This document shows, one piece after another, positions 21,983 through 34,189 of a stretch of 64,000 nt of DNA (its first letter is position 1; every line of letters begins with the position of its first letter). Source of the stretch: Escherichia whittamii (GTDB lineage: Bacteria > Pseudomonadota > Gammaproteobacteria > Enterobacterales > Enterobacteriaceae). Below the pieces are notes generated by a model. That model was given only the letters and a program-made list of their open reading frames with translations, did not search any database and was not told the origin of the DNA. Location: positions 62,001 through 126,000 of the forward strand of contig NZ_JACSQI010000008.1 of the NCBI RefSeq assembly GCF_014836715.1. Direction: 5' to 3'. Position numbers and translations under genes: made by a program.

Positions 21983-22954
21983 TTAACGATCGCGTTGAAC
22001 AGCGATGTGTGCGAGGCCGATTAACGCCTCTCGCCACGGGGTATCTGGTAACACTTGCAATGCAGCAATGGCTTTGTCTGCTTCTTCTTCTGCACGCTGA
22101 CGCGTCCATTCCAGAGAGCCGCAAGCGTTCATTGCTTCCAGAACCGGTTCCAGCAGATGTCGGCCGTTCCCTTGTTCGATGGCGTTACGGATCATCTGTG
22201 CCTGTTCTGGTGTGCCATGATGCATCGCATGCAACAGCGGCAGCGTTGGTTTTCCTTCGTTCAGGTCATCCCCAACGTTTTTACCCAACTGTTCGCCATC
22301 AGCATTGTAATCAAGTAGATCGTCGATTAGCTGGAAGGCCGTGCCAAGATAACGACCATAATCCTGCAGGCCTTTTTCCTCTTCAGGCGTACAGCCTGCC
22401 AGAATACCGGAACACTGAGCAGCAGCCTCGAACAGACGTGCGGTTTTGCTGTAAATAACGCGCATGTAGTTCTCTTCGGTGATGTCCGGATCATTAACGT
22501 TCATCAGTTGCAGAACTTCACCTTCCGCGATGACGTTTACGGCTTCTGACATCACTTCCAGCACTTTGAGTGAGCCGAGGCTGGTCATCATCTGGAACGC
22601 ACGGGTATAAATAAAATCGCCTACCAGCACGCTGGCAGCGTTACCAAAGGCGGCGTTGGCGGTAGCTTTACCTCGACGCATATCTGATTCATCCACAACG
22701 TCGTCGTGTAGCAGGGTCGCCGTGTGGATAAACTCAATTAGGGCAGCAATGGTGACATGTGCATTCCCCTCATAGCCAACAGCTCGTGCAGCCAGTACAG
22801 CAATCATCGGACGAATACGTTTACCGCCGCCGCTGACGATGTAATAGCCTAACTGATTGATCAGTTGGACGTCGGAATTAAGCTGCTCGAGAATTGCTGC
22901 ATTAACACCCGCCATATCTTGCGCGGTTAACTCATTGATTTTTTCTAAATTCAT
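21983..22954 (-). CDS. ispB: Octaprenyl diphosphate synthase IspB
   Basis: A 323-residue trans-prenyltransferase making the C40 side chain of ubiquinone-8 and menaquinone-8. The two aspartate-rich motifs are DDVVD (84-88; HDDVVDESD) and DDLLD (211-215; LIDDLLDY). GGGKRIRPM (42-50) is the conserved substrate loop. Full length. Divergent from rplU; its product serves the same quinone pathway as ubiUVT further along. Confidence 0.97.
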   Translation of the reverse strand: MNLEKINELTAQDMAGVNAAILEQLNSDVQLINQLGYYIVSGGGKRIRPMIAVLAARAVGYEGNAHVTIAALIEFIHTATLLHDDVVDESDMRRGKATANAAFGNAASVLVGDFIYTRAFQMMTSLGSLKVLEVMSEAVNVIAEGEVLQLMNVNDPDITEENYMRVIYSKTARLFEAAAQCSGILAGCTPEEEKGLQDYGRYLGTAFQLIDDLLDYNADGEQLGKNVGDDLNEGKPTLPLLHAMHHGTPEQAQMIRNAIEQGNGRHLLEPVLEAMNACGSLEWTRQRAEEEADKAIAALQVLPDTPWREALIGLAHIAVQRDR

Positions 22955-23111
22955 CGCAAAAGCCGGGCTTTTCGCCCCGATTACCTTACTGTGAACAGAG
23001 GCAACTTAGGGTTTATGGTTAGGAATATAGAGTGATTGTACTGAAAAAATGGCACAGATAAACGTTACCGTACAAGTTGTGTTTTTTTTCTTCGTGTATT
23101 GACTGTAGCAC

Positions 23112-23140
23112 TTGTCAAAGGCGTGCGTTTTGCGTAATAT
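23112..23140 (+). promoter_or_regulatory. Promoter of rplU-rpmA
   Basis: TTGTCA at 23112-23117 and TAATAT at 23135-23140 with an exact 17-bp spacer. It lies 72 bp upstream of the rplU ATG, in a 258-bp region shared with divergent ispB. Confidence 0.75.
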
Positions 23141-23176
23141 TCGCGCCCTATTGTGAATATTTATAGCGCACTCTGA

Positions 23177-23802
<626 letters not shown>

Positions 23803-23828
23803 GTTTTTCGCGTCCCGGTAACGGATGA

Positions 23829-23857
23829 AAGCCCCGCAACGTGTTGCGGGGCTTTTT
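23829..23857 (+). terminator. Intrinsic terminator after rpmA
   Basis: The hairpin AAGCCCCGCAAC/GTTGCGGGGCTT, followed by TTT, lies 27 bp after the rpmA stop. Confidence 0.85.
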
Positions 23858-23928
23858 ACATTCGATAACCGGTAAAAATGCGCATGGTGCGGCGTTAATC
23901 CGCAAATGTGCTTTGTAGGGAATACGGT

Positions 23929-24894
23929 ATGAAGCAGCAGGCAGGCATTGGTATTCTTTTGGCACTCACTACAGCAATTTGCTGGGGTGCATTGCCGATT
24001 GCAATGAAGCAGGTGCTGGAGGTGATGGAGCCTCCGACGATCGTGTTTTACCGTTTCTTAATGGCGAGTATAGGTCTTGGCGCCATTCTTGCGGTGAAGA
24101 AGAGGCTGCCGCCATTACGCGTGTTTCGTAAGCCGCGTTGGCTGATTTTGCTGGCTGTAGCAACTGCCGGGCTGTTTGGGAACTTCATCCTGTTCAGCTC
24201 ATCCTTACAATACCTGACTCCGACCGCCTCGCAGGTGATTGGGCAACTCTCGCCGGTTGGCATGATGGTTGCCAGCGTATTTATCCTGAAAGAGAAAATG
24301 CGCAGCACCCAGGTGGTGGGAGCATTGATGCTCCTGAGCGGGCTGGTGATGTTTTTTAATAACAGTCTGGTCGAGATTTTCACCAAGCTCACTGATTACA
24401 CCTGGGGAGTTATCTTTGGTGTCGGAGCGGCGACGGTCTGGGTAAGTTATGGCGTGGCGCAAAAGGTTTTATTGCGTCGACTGGCTTCACCGCAGATCCT
24501 GTTTTTACTGTACACTTTGTGTACAATAGCGCTCTTCCCGCTGGCGAAGCCTGGGGTAATAGCGCAGCTTAGCCATTGGCAGATCGCATGTTTAATTTTT
24601 TGCGGACTGAATACCTTGGTAGGATATGGCGCCCTGGCGGAAGCGATGGCACGCTGGCAGGCAGCGCAGGTGAGCGCGATCATCACGCTTACTCCACTGT
24701 TTACGCTGTTTTTTTCAGATCTTTTATCACTGGCCTGGCCCGATTTCTTCGCCAGACCGAAGTTAAACCTTTTGGGTTATCTCGGTGCGTTTGTCGTGGT
24801 TGCGGGCGCGATGTATTCCGCCATTGGTCATCGTATTTGGGGCGGATTACGTAAGCATACAACGGTGGTATCGCAACCCCGCGCAGGCGAATGA
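23929..24894 (+). CDS. yhbE: EamA-family inner-membrane transporter YhbE
   Basis: A 321-residue protein with ten predicted membrane helices in two EamA/DMT repeats (about 1-140 and 155-295). Conserved elements include CWGALPIAMKQ in the first repeat and WVSYGVAQK at the second. The ATG at 23929 matches the K-12 length; a frame opening seven codons earlier is not preferred. The substrate is unknown. It lies 15 bp before obgE, so the pair is likely cotranscribed. Confidence 0.93.
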   Translation: MKQQAGIGILLALTTAICWGALPIAMKQVLEVMEPPTIVFYRFLMASIGLGAILAVKKRLPPLRVFRKPRWLILLAVATAGLFGNFILFSSSLQYLTPTASQVIGQLSPVGMMVASVFILKEKMRSTQVVGALMLLSGLVMFFNNSLVEIFTKLTDYTWGVIFGVGAATVWVSYGVAQKVLLRRLASPQILFLLYTLCTIALFPLAKPGVIAQLSHWQIACLIFCGLNTLVGYGALAEAMARWQAAQVSAIITLTPLFTLFFSDLLSLAWPDFFARPKLNLLGYLGAFVVVAGAMYSAIGHRIWGGLRKHTTVVSQPRAGE

Positions 24895-26082
<1,188 letters not shown>

Positions 26083-26090
26083 TCAGTAAA

Positions 26091-26111
26091 ACCACGGCAC
26101 TGCGCCGTGGT
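26091..26111 (+). terminator. Hairpin terminator of obgE
   Basis: The inverted repeat ACCACGGC/GCCGTGGT with an ACTGC loop, 8 bp after the obgE stop and followed by TTGGG. It is immediately followed by a BIME/RIP repeat. Confidence 0.65.
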
Positions 26112-26117
26112 TTGGGA

Positions 26118-26264
26118 TGATGACAAATGCCAAATTGCCGGTTGCGCTACGCTTATCAGGCCTATAAGAGAATTGCAATGTATTGAATTCGCACAATTTT
26201 GTCGGCTGGATAAGACGCTTACGCCGCATCCGGCATAAACAAAGCGCACTTTGTCAATAATCTG
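26118..26264 (-). repeat. BIME-1/RIP-type repeat between obgE and dacB
   Basis: Read on the minus strand, the order is a TGACAAAGTGCGCTTTGT palindrome, a Y-type REP (GCCGGATGCGGCG...CTTATCC), an AT-rich linker with AATTCAATACATTGCA that resembles an IHF site, and a Z-type REP (TAGGCCTGATAAGCG). A second copy in the opposite orientation lies at 34794-34940. RIP elements bind IHF and sometimes gyrase; binding here is inferred. Confidence 0.8.
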
Positions 26265-26289
26265 AAACCCCGGCACTTCGCCGGGGTTT
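26265..26289 (-). terminator. Intrinsic terminator of dacB
   Basis: On the minus strand, the hairpin AAACCCCGGC/GCCGGGGTTT with a GAAGT loop lies 9 bp after the dacB stop. Confidence 0.8.
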
Positions 26290-26298
26290 CTCTTTAGA

Positions 26299-27732
26299 CT
26301 AATTGTTCTGGTAAATATCTTTATACAAACGGCTTTCAAAACGCACTAACGGAATACGGCGATTACGCTGATCTGCTGGTTCAACTGCATAACCAGAAAG
26401 ATATTGTACGAACGCCATTCGTTGCCCACTTGCTGTGGTGATGAATCCCGCCAGGTTATACACGCCCTGCAACGAACCTGTTTTCGCTGAAACTTTACCA
26501 TCTACGCCCGCCTGATGCAGACCTGCACGGTACTGCAACGAACCATCGTAGCCTGCCAAAGGTAGCATTGAGATAAAGTTAAGCTCGTGGTCGTGTTGGG
26601 CAATGTATTGCAGCACCTGCATCATGGTGGCTGGCGCAATCAGGTTATGCCGTGAAAGCCCTGAGCCGTCGGCAATAATCGTGTTGCCAATATCGACACC
26701 CGCTTGCTTGCGCAGGATCTGGCGTACGGCATCGGAGCCTGCCCGCCATGTCCCCGGAACATTAAAGCGCGCATGACCAATCATGCGAAAGACGGTATCG
26801 GCGATCATGTTGTCGGACTTTTTCAGCATAATCTTAAGCAGATCGTGCAAAGGGGCCGACTGTTTACTGGCAACCACGGTTCCAGGGGCGTTAACCTGCG
26901 TTTGTCGTAGTAGCGTGCCGGAATAGGTAATGCCTGCCTGTTTTAACTCATCTTTCAGAATCGCTCCGGCGTAGCTGGCACCATCCTGTACGGCAAAAGC
27001 CAAAGGTAGCGGCTCTGAACGTTGTGGCAGGCATCCGGTTAACGTAAAGCGGTTAAGGTCGCCTGGTACCACATCCAGCTCGCAATATTGCGCTTCGGCA
27101 GAGCCACGGGGGAGAGTGCGTACCTGGCTGAACATTGTAACGGGGTAATAAGAGGCCACGCGTATAAAAGCCATATCACCAGGTTTTGGAGCACTGTAGA
27201 GCGAGACGGAGAAGCAATTGCGGTCAACAATGGCGGCGGCAGGCGGGGCGCTAAAGCATTGTGTCATATCATTCCAGGGCCAGCCAGGGGCTTTATCATG
27301 GCTGGCAAAAATGGACGTGTCTATGAGTACATTGCCATCGATTTGTGTGACACCAGATTTTTTCAGAGTCGCGACCATATTGCGAATATCCTGACGTTTT
27401 AGCGTCGGATCGGCACCAAATCGCGCCACTAAATCGCCTTTAAGCACTCCGTTTTCCACATTGCCTTTGGTTTCAAGCGTAGTGGTAAAACGAAAATCGG
27501 GGCCGAGTTGAATCAACGCCGCCAGCGCAGTGATTACTTTTTGCGTACTGGCGGGTAGCGCCATCTGCTGACTGTGGTAATCAATCGTGGGGGCAGACGC
27601 GCCGACCCTTTGCACCATCAGGGCAAGGTTGGCGCCAGCGGGAAGTTGAGTAATGTACTCATCTACATTCGCGGCCTGAACACTGAACGCTATACAGCTG
27701 GTCAATCCGATGATAAATCTGGAAAATCGCAT
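26299..27732 (-). CDS. dacB: D-alanyl-D-alanine carboxypeptidase/endopeptidase PBP4
   Basis: A 477-residue class C penicillin-binding protein (S13 family) that trims pentapeptides and cleaves D-Ala-mDAP crosslinks in the periplasm. The signal peptide is residues 1-20 (FSVQA|ANVDEY). The active-site triad motifs are STQK (Ser62-Lys65), SDN in LKKSDNMIAD (about 306), and KTG in VSAKTGSLQG (about 417). The large insertion between the first two motifs, typical of PBP4, is present. Divergent from greA. Confidence 0.97.
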   Translation of the reverse strand: MRFSRFIIGLTSCIAFSVQAANVDEYITQLPAGANLALMVQRVGASAPTIDYHSQQMALPASTQKVITALAALIQLGPDFRFTTTLETKGNVENGVLKGDLVARFGADPTLKRQDIRNMVATLKKSGVTQIDGNVLIDTSIFASHDKAPGWPWNDMTQCFSAPPAAAIVDRNCFSVSLYSAPKPGDMAFIRVASYYPVTMFSQVRTLPRGSAEAQYCELDVVPGDLNRFTLTGCLPQRSEPLPLAFAVQDGASYAGAILKDELKQAGITYSGTLLRQTQVNAPGTVVASKQSAPLHDLLKIMLKKSDNMIADTVFRMIGHARFNVPGTWRAGSDAVRQILRKQAGVDIGNTIIADGSGLSRHNLIAPATMMQVLQYIAQHDHELNFISMLPLAGYDGSLQYRAGLHQAGVDGKVSAKTGSLQGVYNLAGFITTASGQRMAFVQYLSGYAVEPADQRNRRIPLVRFESRLYKDIYQNN

Positions 27733-27808
27733 AATCTCGCGCTAACAACCTGGAATCGAGCCGTCATACTACGGCGCAACGCCCTATAAAGTAAACGATG
27801 ACCCTTCG

Positions 27809-27836
27809 GGAACTTCAGGGTAAAATGACTATCAAA
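27809..27836 (+). promoter_or_regulatory. Sigma-E promoter of greA
   Basis: GGAACTT at 27809-27815 and TCAAA at 27832-27836 are separated by 16 bp, matching the sigma-E consensus. E. coli greA is reported to have both sigma-70 and sigma-E promoters; this places the latter about 145 bp upstream of the start codon. Confidence 0.75.
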
Positions 27837-27930
27837 ATGTGAATTATTGCTGGCCTGGGACCTGTTCCCGGGTCGGTATTTTTTTGCTTCTGGTCCCGAC
27901 GAGGAGTTGTGCCGGGCATGCCGAACAGCC

Positions 27931-27952
27931 GGGGCGAGTGGAGACTCGCCCC
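27931..27952 (+). terminator. greA leader hairpin (GraL-type attenuator)
   Basis: The strong stem GGGGCGAGT/ACTCGCCCC lies in the greA 5' leader, about 28 bp before the start codon. In E. coli, short leader RNAs (GraL) end near such a hairpin. There is no long T-run here, so termination would be partial. Confidence 0.6.
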
Positions 27953-27979
27953 ATCAGGAATATTCAAGAGGTATAACAA

Positions 27980-28456
<477 letters not shown>

Positions 28457-28499
28457 GAATTACCCAATACTCAAAATGTTGATGTATTGTAAAGAAAGG

Positions 28500-28523
28500 A
28501 AAAAGGCCGCTATGCGGCCTTTT
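28500..28523 (+). terminator. Intrinsic terminator of greA
   Basis: The hairpin AAAAGGCCGC/GCGGCCTTTT with a TAT loop lies 43 bp after greA. Confidence 0.85.
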
Positions 28524-28611
28524 ATCAACGAACAGAGCGTGGCATTTTGCTCTCCTGCTTGCGGAAAATCCCTCGTTTTACACAGCAAATGTGTGTAACT
28601 TTAGGATAATC

Positions 28612-28905
28612 TTAGCGTGGCAGCGAGATTTTACGTTCTTTAGTTGGACGATAAAGCACCAGCGTTTTACCGATGACCTGTACATTACAGGCGCCGGTTT
28701 CGCGCACGATAGCTTCCACGATCAAGGTTTTAGTTTCGCGATCTTCAGTGGCGATTTTCACCTTGATGAGTTCATGGTGCTCTAACGCTTGTTCAATCTC
28801 GGCCAGCACCCCTTCGGTCAAACCATTACTGCCAAGCAGAACAACTGGCTTGAGCGGATGTGCCAGACCTTTCAGGTGCTGTTTTTGTTTAGTACTCAGA
28901 TTCAT
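28612..28905 (-). CDS. yhbY: CRM-domain ribosome assembly protein YhbY
   Basis: A 97-residue protein consisting of one CRM (CRS1-YhbY) RNA-binding domain. The GxxG-type loop is in VVLLGSNGLTEGVLAEI, and the domain begins LSTKQKQHLKGLAHPLKPV. It associates with pre-50S particles in E. coli. Divergent from rlmE, sharing a 125-bp upstream region; the neighbouring genes rlmE and obgE also act on the large subunit. Confidence 0.96.
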   Translation of the reverse strand: MNLSTKQKQHLKGLAHPLKPVVLLGSNGLTEGVLAEIEQALEHHELIKVKIATEDRETKTLIVEAIVRETGACNVQVIGKTLVLYRPTKERKISLPR

Positions 28906-29030
28906 CGTATTTTTTGCTTACGTTGGGATTGAAAACGGGTCATTCTACCGCCATCTCCCATATATCACCAAATAGGCGCGTAAAAATTTACGCAATTGGT
29001 TACGATGAGTTATCCCAATGGGAAAGTTAA

Positions 29031-29660
29031 ATGACAGGTAAGAAGCGTTCTGCCAGCTCCAGTCGCTGGCTTCAGGAACACTTTAGCGATAAATATGTTC
29101 AACAGGCACAGAAAAAGGGGTTACGTTCCCGTGCCTGGTTTAAACTTGATGAAATACAGCAAAGTGACAAACTCTTTAAACCGGGAATGACGGTTGTCGA
29201 CCTTGGCGCCGCGCCTGGCGGTTGGTCACAATATGTGGTCACCCAAATTGGCGGCAAAGGACGCATCATCGCTTGCGATCTTTTACCTATGGATCCTATC
29301 GTTGGTGTGGACTTTCTTCAGGGCGATTTTCGTGATGAACTGGTGATGAAAGCACTGCTGGAACGCGTAGGCGACAGTAAAGTCCAGGTTGTCATGTCCG
29401 ATATGGCACCAAACATGAGCGGAACACCGGCGGTGGATATCCCCCGTGCCATGTATCTGGTGGAACTGGCGCTAGAAATGTGTCGTGATGTGTTGGCGCC
29501 AGGTGGCAGTTTTGTAGTGAAGGTGTTCCAGGGCGAAGGTTTCGATGAGTATCTAAGGGAAATTCGCTCCCTGTTTACGAAGGTCAAAGTTCGTAAGCCG
29601 GACTCTTCTCGTGCACGTTCGCGGGAAGTGTATATTGTAGCGACCGGGCGTAAACCCTAA
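29031..29660 (+). CDS. rlmE: 23S rRNA 2'-O-ribose U2552 methyltransferase RlmE
   Basis: A 209-residue SAM-dependent methyltransferase (FtsJ/RrmJ) that modifies U2552 in the A-loop at a late 50S assembly step. The catalytic residues Lys38, Asp124 ([10 protein letters not shown]) and Lys164 ([13 protein letters not shown]) are all present. SAM motif I is [13 protein letters not shown] (about 55-67). In E. coli it is a heat-shock gene cotranscribed with ftsH. No clear sigma-32 site was recognised upstream. Confidence 0.98.
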
Positions 29661-29759
29661 CCAGGAGATTTCAGACGAAAGTTTGAAAGCTGCTGGATAT
29701 AGAGTATCCTGACGCTGTTTTTAACACAGTTGTAATAAGAGGTTAATCCCTTGAGTGAC

Positions 29760-31694
29760 ATGGCGAAAAACCTAATACTCTGGCTGGTCATTGCCGTTGT
29801 GCTGATGTCAGTATTCCAGAGCTTTGGGCCCAGCGAGTCTAATGGACGTAAGGTGGATTACTCTACCTTCCTACAAGAGGTCAATAACGACCAGGTTCGT
29901 GAAGCGCGTATCAACGGACGTGAAATCAACGTTACCAAGAAAGATAGTAACCGTTATACCACTTACATTCCTGTTCAGGATCCGAAGTTACTGGATAACC
30001 TGCTGACCAAGAACGTCAAGGTTGTCGGTGAACCGCCTGAAGAGCCAAGCCTGCTGGCTTCTATCTTCATCTCCTGGTTCCCGATGCTGTTGCTGATTGG
30101 TGTCTGGATCTTCTTCATGCGTCAAATGCAGGGCGGCGGTGGCAAAGGTGCCATGTCGTTCGGTAAGAGCAAAGCGCGCATGCTGACGGAAGATCAGATC
30201 AAAACGACCTTTGCTGACGTTGCGGGTTGCGACGAAGCAAAAGAAGAAGTTGCCGAACTGGTTGAGTATCTGCGTGAGCCGAGCCGCTTCCAGAAACTTG
30301 GCGGTAAGATCCCGAAAGGCGTCCTGATGGTCGGTCCTCCGGGTACCGGTAAAACGCTGCTGGCGAAAGCGATTGCAGGCGAAGCGAAAGTTCCGTTCTT
30401 TACTATCTCCGGTTCTGACTTCGTAGAAATGTTCGTCGGTGTTGGTGCATCCCGTGTACGTGACATGTTCGAACAGGCGAAGAAAGCGGCACCTTGTATC
30501 ATCTTTATTGATGAAATCGACGCCGTAGGCCGCCAGCGTGGTGCAGGTTTGGGCGGTGGTCACGATGAACGTGAACAGACCCTGAACCAGATGCTGGTTG
30601 AGATGGATGGCTTCGAAGGTAACGAAGGTATCATTGTTATCGCTGCGACTAACCGTCCGGACGTTCTGGACCCGGCGCTGCTGCGTCCTGGCCGTTTCGA
30701 CCGTCAGGTTGTGGTTGGTCTGCCTGATGTTCGCGGTCGTGAGCAGATCCTGAAAGTTCACATGCGTCGCGTACCCTTGGCGCCAGATATCGACGCGGCA
30801 ATCATTGCCCGTGGTACACCTGGCTTCTCCGGTGCTGATCTGGCAAACCTGGTGAACGAAGCTGCACTGTTCGCTGCCCGTGGCAATAAACGCGTTGTAT
30901 CGATGGTTGAGTTCGAAAAAGCGAAAGACAAAATCATGATGGGTGCGGAACGTCGCTCCATGGTGATGACGGAAGCGCAGAAAGAATCGACCGCATACCA
31001 CGAAGCAGGCCATGCGATTATCGGTCGACTGGTGCCAGAACACGATCCGGTACATAAAGTGACGATTATCCCGCGCGGACGTGCGTTGGGTGTGACCTTC
31101 TTCCTGCCTGAAGGCGACGCAATTAGCGCCAGCCGTCAGAAGCTGGAAAGCCAGATCAGTACTCTCTACGGCGGCCGTCTGGCGGAAGAGATCATCTACG
31201 GGCCGGAACATGTTTCTACCGGGGCGTCCAACGATATTAAAGTTGCGACCAACCTGGCGCGTAACATGGTGACCCAGTGGGGCTTCTCCGAAAAACTTGG
31301 TCCGCTGCTGTATGCGGAAGAAGAAGGTGAAGTGTTCCTCGGTCGTAGCGTGGCGAAAGCGAAACATATGTCCGATGAAACTGCGCGTATCATCGACCAG
31401 GAAGTGAAGTTACTGATTGAGCGTAATTACAATCGTGCGCGTCAGTTGTTGAACGACAACCTGGATATTCTGCATGCGATGAAAGATGCGCTCATGAAAT
31501 ATGAAACCATCGACGCACCACAGATTGACGACCTGATGGCTCGTCGCGATGTACGTCCGCCAGCTGGCTGGGAAGAACCTGGCGCTTCTAACAACTCTGG
31601 CGACAATGGTAGCCCAAAGGCTCCGCGTCCGGTTGATGAACCGCGTACGCCGAACCCGGGTAACACCATGTCAGAGCAGTTAGGCGACAAGTAA
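29760..31694 (+). CDS. ftsH: ATP-dependent membrane protease FtsH
   Basis: A 644-residue AAA+ zinc protease that degrades LpxC, sigma-32, SecY and damaged membrane proteins. Two membrane segments (about 5-23 and 98-120) flank a periplasmic domain. Walker A is GPPGTGKT (192-199), Walker [10 protein letters not shown] follows, and the zinc site HEAGH is at 414-418. Residues near position 550-570 ([20 protein letters not shown]) differ at a few places from K-12. An in-frame TTG at 29751 would add MSD and is better spaced (8 nt) from AAGAGG, so it may be the true start. Confidence 0.97.
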
Positions 31695-31727
31695 GTTCCC
31701 GCATTAGATGACTGTATTTGTAACGAA

Positions 31728-31757
31728 AACCCCGGGGCGTGCTCCGGGGTTTTTTCT
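31728..31757 (+). terminator. Hairpin between ftsH and folP
   Basis: The stem AACCCCGG.../...CCGGGGTT, followed by TTTTC, lies 33 bp after the ftsH stop and 26 bp before folP. It looks like an intrinsic terminator, although folP-glmM may receive read-through. Confidence 0.8.
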
Positions 31758-31783
31758 TATCAATTCATACCAGGGATAACACC

Positions 31784-32632
31784 ATGAAACTCTTTGCCCA
31801 GGGCACTTCACTGGACCTTAGCCATCCTCACGTAATGGGGATCCTCAACGTCACGCCTGATTCCTTCTCCGATGGCGGCACGCATAACTCGCTGATTGAT
31901 GCGGTGAAACATGCGAATCTGATGATCAATGCTGGCGCAACGATCATTGACGTTGGCGGCGAGTCCACACGTCCAGGGGCTGCGGAAGTGAGCGTTGAAG
32001 AAGAGTTGCAGCGTGTTATTCCAGTCGTTGAGGCAATTGCACAACGATTTGAAGTTTGGATCTCAGTGGATACATCCAAACCGGAAGTTATCCGTGAGTC
32101 AGCGAAAGCAGGCGCTCACATCATTAATGATATCCGCTCCCTTTCCGAACCCGGCGCCCTGGAAGCTGCTGCTGAAACTGGTTTGCCAGTTTGCCTGATG
32201 CATATGCAGGGAAATCCAAAGACCATGCAGGAAGCACCGAAGTATGACGATGTCTTTGCCGAGGTAAATCGCTACTTTGTTGAGCAAATAGCACGCTGCG
32301 AACAGGCTGGTATCGCAAAAGAGAAATTGTTGCTCGACCCCGGATTCGGTTTCGGTAAAAATCTCCATCACAACTATGCATTACTGGCGCGTCTGGCTGA
32401 ATTTCATCATTTCAACCTGCCGCTGTTGGTGGGTATGTCACGAAAATCGATGATTGGACAGCTGTTGAACGTGGGACCGTCCGAGCGCCTGAGCGGTAGT
32501 CTGGCCTGTGCGGTAATTGCCGCAATGCAAGGCGCGCACATTATTCGTGTTCATGACGTCAAAGAAACCGTAGAAGCGATGCGAGTGGTGGAAGCCACTC
32601 TGTCTGCAAAGGAAAACAAACGCTATGAGTAA
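31784..32632 (+). CDS. folP: Dihydropteroate synthase FolP
   Basis: A 282-residue TIM-barrel enzyme joining p-aminobenzoate to dihydropterin pyrophosphate in folate synthesis; the target of sulfonamides. The pterin and loop motifs are visible: [13 protein letters not shown] (about 20-32), [11 protein letters not shown] (about 56-66), and the C-terminal [12 protein letters not shown]. No insertion is seen near the sulfonamide-resistance position following Phe28. The start [10 protein letters not shown] at 31784 follows CAGGGATAACACC; an upstream frame overlapping the terminator is rejected. Confidence 0.97.
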   Translation: MKLFAQGTSLDLSHPHVMGILNVTPDSFSDGGTHNSLIDAVKHANLMINAGATIIDVGGESTRPGAAEVSVEEELQRVIPVVEAIAQRFEVWISVDTSKPEVIRESAKAGAHIINDIRSLSEPGALEAAAETGLPVCLMHMQGNPKTMQEAPKYDDVFAEVNRYFVEQIARCEQAGIAKEKLLLDPGFGFGKNLHHNYALLARLAEFHHFNLPLLVGMSRKSMIGQLLNVGPSERLSGSLACAVIAAMQGAHIIRVHDVKETVEAMRVVEATLSAKENKRYE

Positions 32633-32665
32633 TCGTAAATATTTCGGTACCGATGGGATTCGTGG
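31784..32665 (+). other. folP/glmM junction context
   Basis: The folP stop (32632) lies inside the glmM start region (glmM begins at 32625), an 8-bp overlap. This implies that glmM translation depends partly on folP translation and that the two are on one mRNA. Confidence 0.6.
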
Positions 32666-33962
32666 TCGTGTTGGGGATGCGCCGATCACGCCTGATTTTG
32701 TGCTTAAGCTGGGGTGGGCTGCGGGTAAAGTGCTGGCGCGCCACGGCTCCCGTAAGATCATTATTGGTAAAGACACGCGTATTTCTGGTTATATGCTGGA
32801 GTCAGCACTGGAAGCAGGTCTGGCGGCTGCCGGTCTTTCTGCGCTCTTTACCGGCCCAATGCCAACACCGGCCGTGGCTTATCTGACGCGGACTTTCCGC
32901 GCAGAGGCTGGGATTGTGATATCTGCATCGCATAACCCGTTCTACGATAATGGCATTAAATTCTTCTCTATCGACGGTACCAAACTACCGGATGCGGTAG
33001 AAGAGGCCATCGAAGCGGAAATGGAGAAAGAGATCAGCTGCGTTGATTCGGCAGAACTGGGTAAAGCCAGCCGTATCGTTGATGCTGCGGGTCGCTATAT
33101 CGAATTTTGCAAAGCCACATTTCCGAACGAACTTAGCCTCAGTGAACTGAAGATTGTGGTGGATTGCGCAAACGGTGCGACTTATCACATTGCGCCGAAC
33201 GTGCTGCGCGAACTGGGAGCGAACGTTATCGCCATCGGTTGTGAGCCGAACGGTGTAAACATCAATGCCGAAGTGGGGGCTACCGACGTTCGCGCGCTAC
33301 AGGCACGTGTACTGGCGGAGAAAGCGGATCTCGGTATTGCTCTCGACGGCGACGGGGATCGCGTGATTATGGTTGACCATGAAGGCAATAAAGTCGATGG
33401 CGACCAGATTATGTATATCATCGCGCGCGAAGGTCTGCGTCAGGGCCAGCTGCGTGGTGGCGTGGTGGGTACATTGATGAGCAACATGGGGCTGGAACTG
33501 GCGCTGAAACAGTTAGGCATTCCATTTGCTCGTGCAAAAGTGGGCGATCGCTACGTACTGGAAAAAATGCAGGAGAAAGGCTGGCGCATCGGTGCCGAGA
33601 ACTCTGGCCACGTGATCCTACTGGATAAAACCACCACCGGTGATGGCATTGTTGCTGGTTTGCAGGTCCTGGCGGCGATGGCGCGTAACCATATGAGCCT
33701 GCACGACCTTTGCAGCGGCATGAAAATGTTCCCGCAGATTCTGGTTAACGTGCGTTACACCGCAGGTAGCGGCGATCCGCTTGAGCATGAGTCAGTCAAA
33801 GCCGTGACAGCCGAAGTTGAAGCGGCGCTGGGCAACCGTGGACGCGTGTTGCTGCGTAAATCTGGCACCGAGCCGTTAATTCGCGTGATGGTAGAAGGTG
33901 AAGACGAAACGCAGGTAACCGAATTTGCGCATCGCATCGCTGACGCGGTAAAAGCGGTTTGA
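32625..33962 (+). CDS. glmM: Phosphoglucosamine mutase GlmM
   Basis: A 445-residue enzyme converting glucosamine-6-phosphate to glucosamine-1-phosphate for UDP-GlcNAc synthesis. The phosphorylated serine is Ser102 in [12 protein letters not shown]. The metal loop is [13 protein letters not shown] (about 238-250), and the substrate phosphate site is [12 protein letters not shown] near the C-terminus. It feeds the same pathway that RapZ and MurA serve. Followed by a terminator, then secG. Confidence 0.98.
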   Translation: MSNRKYFGTDGIRGRVGDAPITPDFVLKLGWAAGKVLARHGSRKIIIGKDTRISGYMLESALEAGLAAAGLSALFTGPMPTPAVAYLTRTFRAEAGIVISASHNPFYDNGIKFFSIDGTKLPDAVEEAIEAEMEKEISCVDSAELGKASRIVDAAGRYIEFCKATFPNELSLSELKIVVDCANGATYHIAPNVLRELGANVIAIGCEPNGVNINAEVGATDVRALQARVLAEKADLGIALDGDGDRVIMVDHEGNKVDGDQIMYIIAREGLRQGQLRGGVVGTLMSNMGLELALKQLGIPFARAKVGDRYVLEKMQEKGWRIGAENSGHVILLDKTTTGDGIVAGLQVLAAMARNHMSLHDLCSGMKMFPQILVNVRYTAGSGDPLEHESVKAVTAEVEAALGNRGRVLLRKSGTEPLIRVMVEGEDETQVTEFAHRIADAVKAV

Positions 33963-33980
33963 TTTGATAGCTAACTGGCT

Positions 33981-34007
33981 AAAAAGGCGGCGATTGTCGC
34001 CTTTGTT
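33981..34007 (+). terminator. Intrinsic terminator of glmM
   Basis: The hairpin AAAGGCG.../...CGCCTTT, with a run ending TTGTTCTT, lies 20 bp after glmM. Confidence 0.8.
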
Positions 34008-34026
34008 CTTCTTAAGCACATCGGTT

Positions 34027-34055
34027 TTGCTGTTTTTTTCCGCAGTTGATACAAT
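34027..34055 (+). promoter_or_regulatory. Candidate promoter of secG-leuU
   Basis: TTGCTG (34027-34032) and TACAAT (34050-34055) with a 17-bp T-rich spacer, about 135 bp upstream of secG. Confidence 0.55.
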
Positions 34056-34189
34056 GCGATAAAATTGCCCTTGCGAAGGTCATTCGCTTTGGTTAGTATT
34101 CACACCCGCTTCAGTGGGAAAGATTAAATTCTCCCGCTTTATTGGTTGAAGCATTGGTACGCGGCAACTCCGCAAGGAACAGGTTGATT

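Noticed and set aside
28929-28963. A possible sigma-32 promoter for rlmE-ftsH (TTGAAA ... CTCCCATAT)
   Set aside because: The spacing of about 20 bp is too long for sigma-32, so heat-shock control is cited only as known for the operon.
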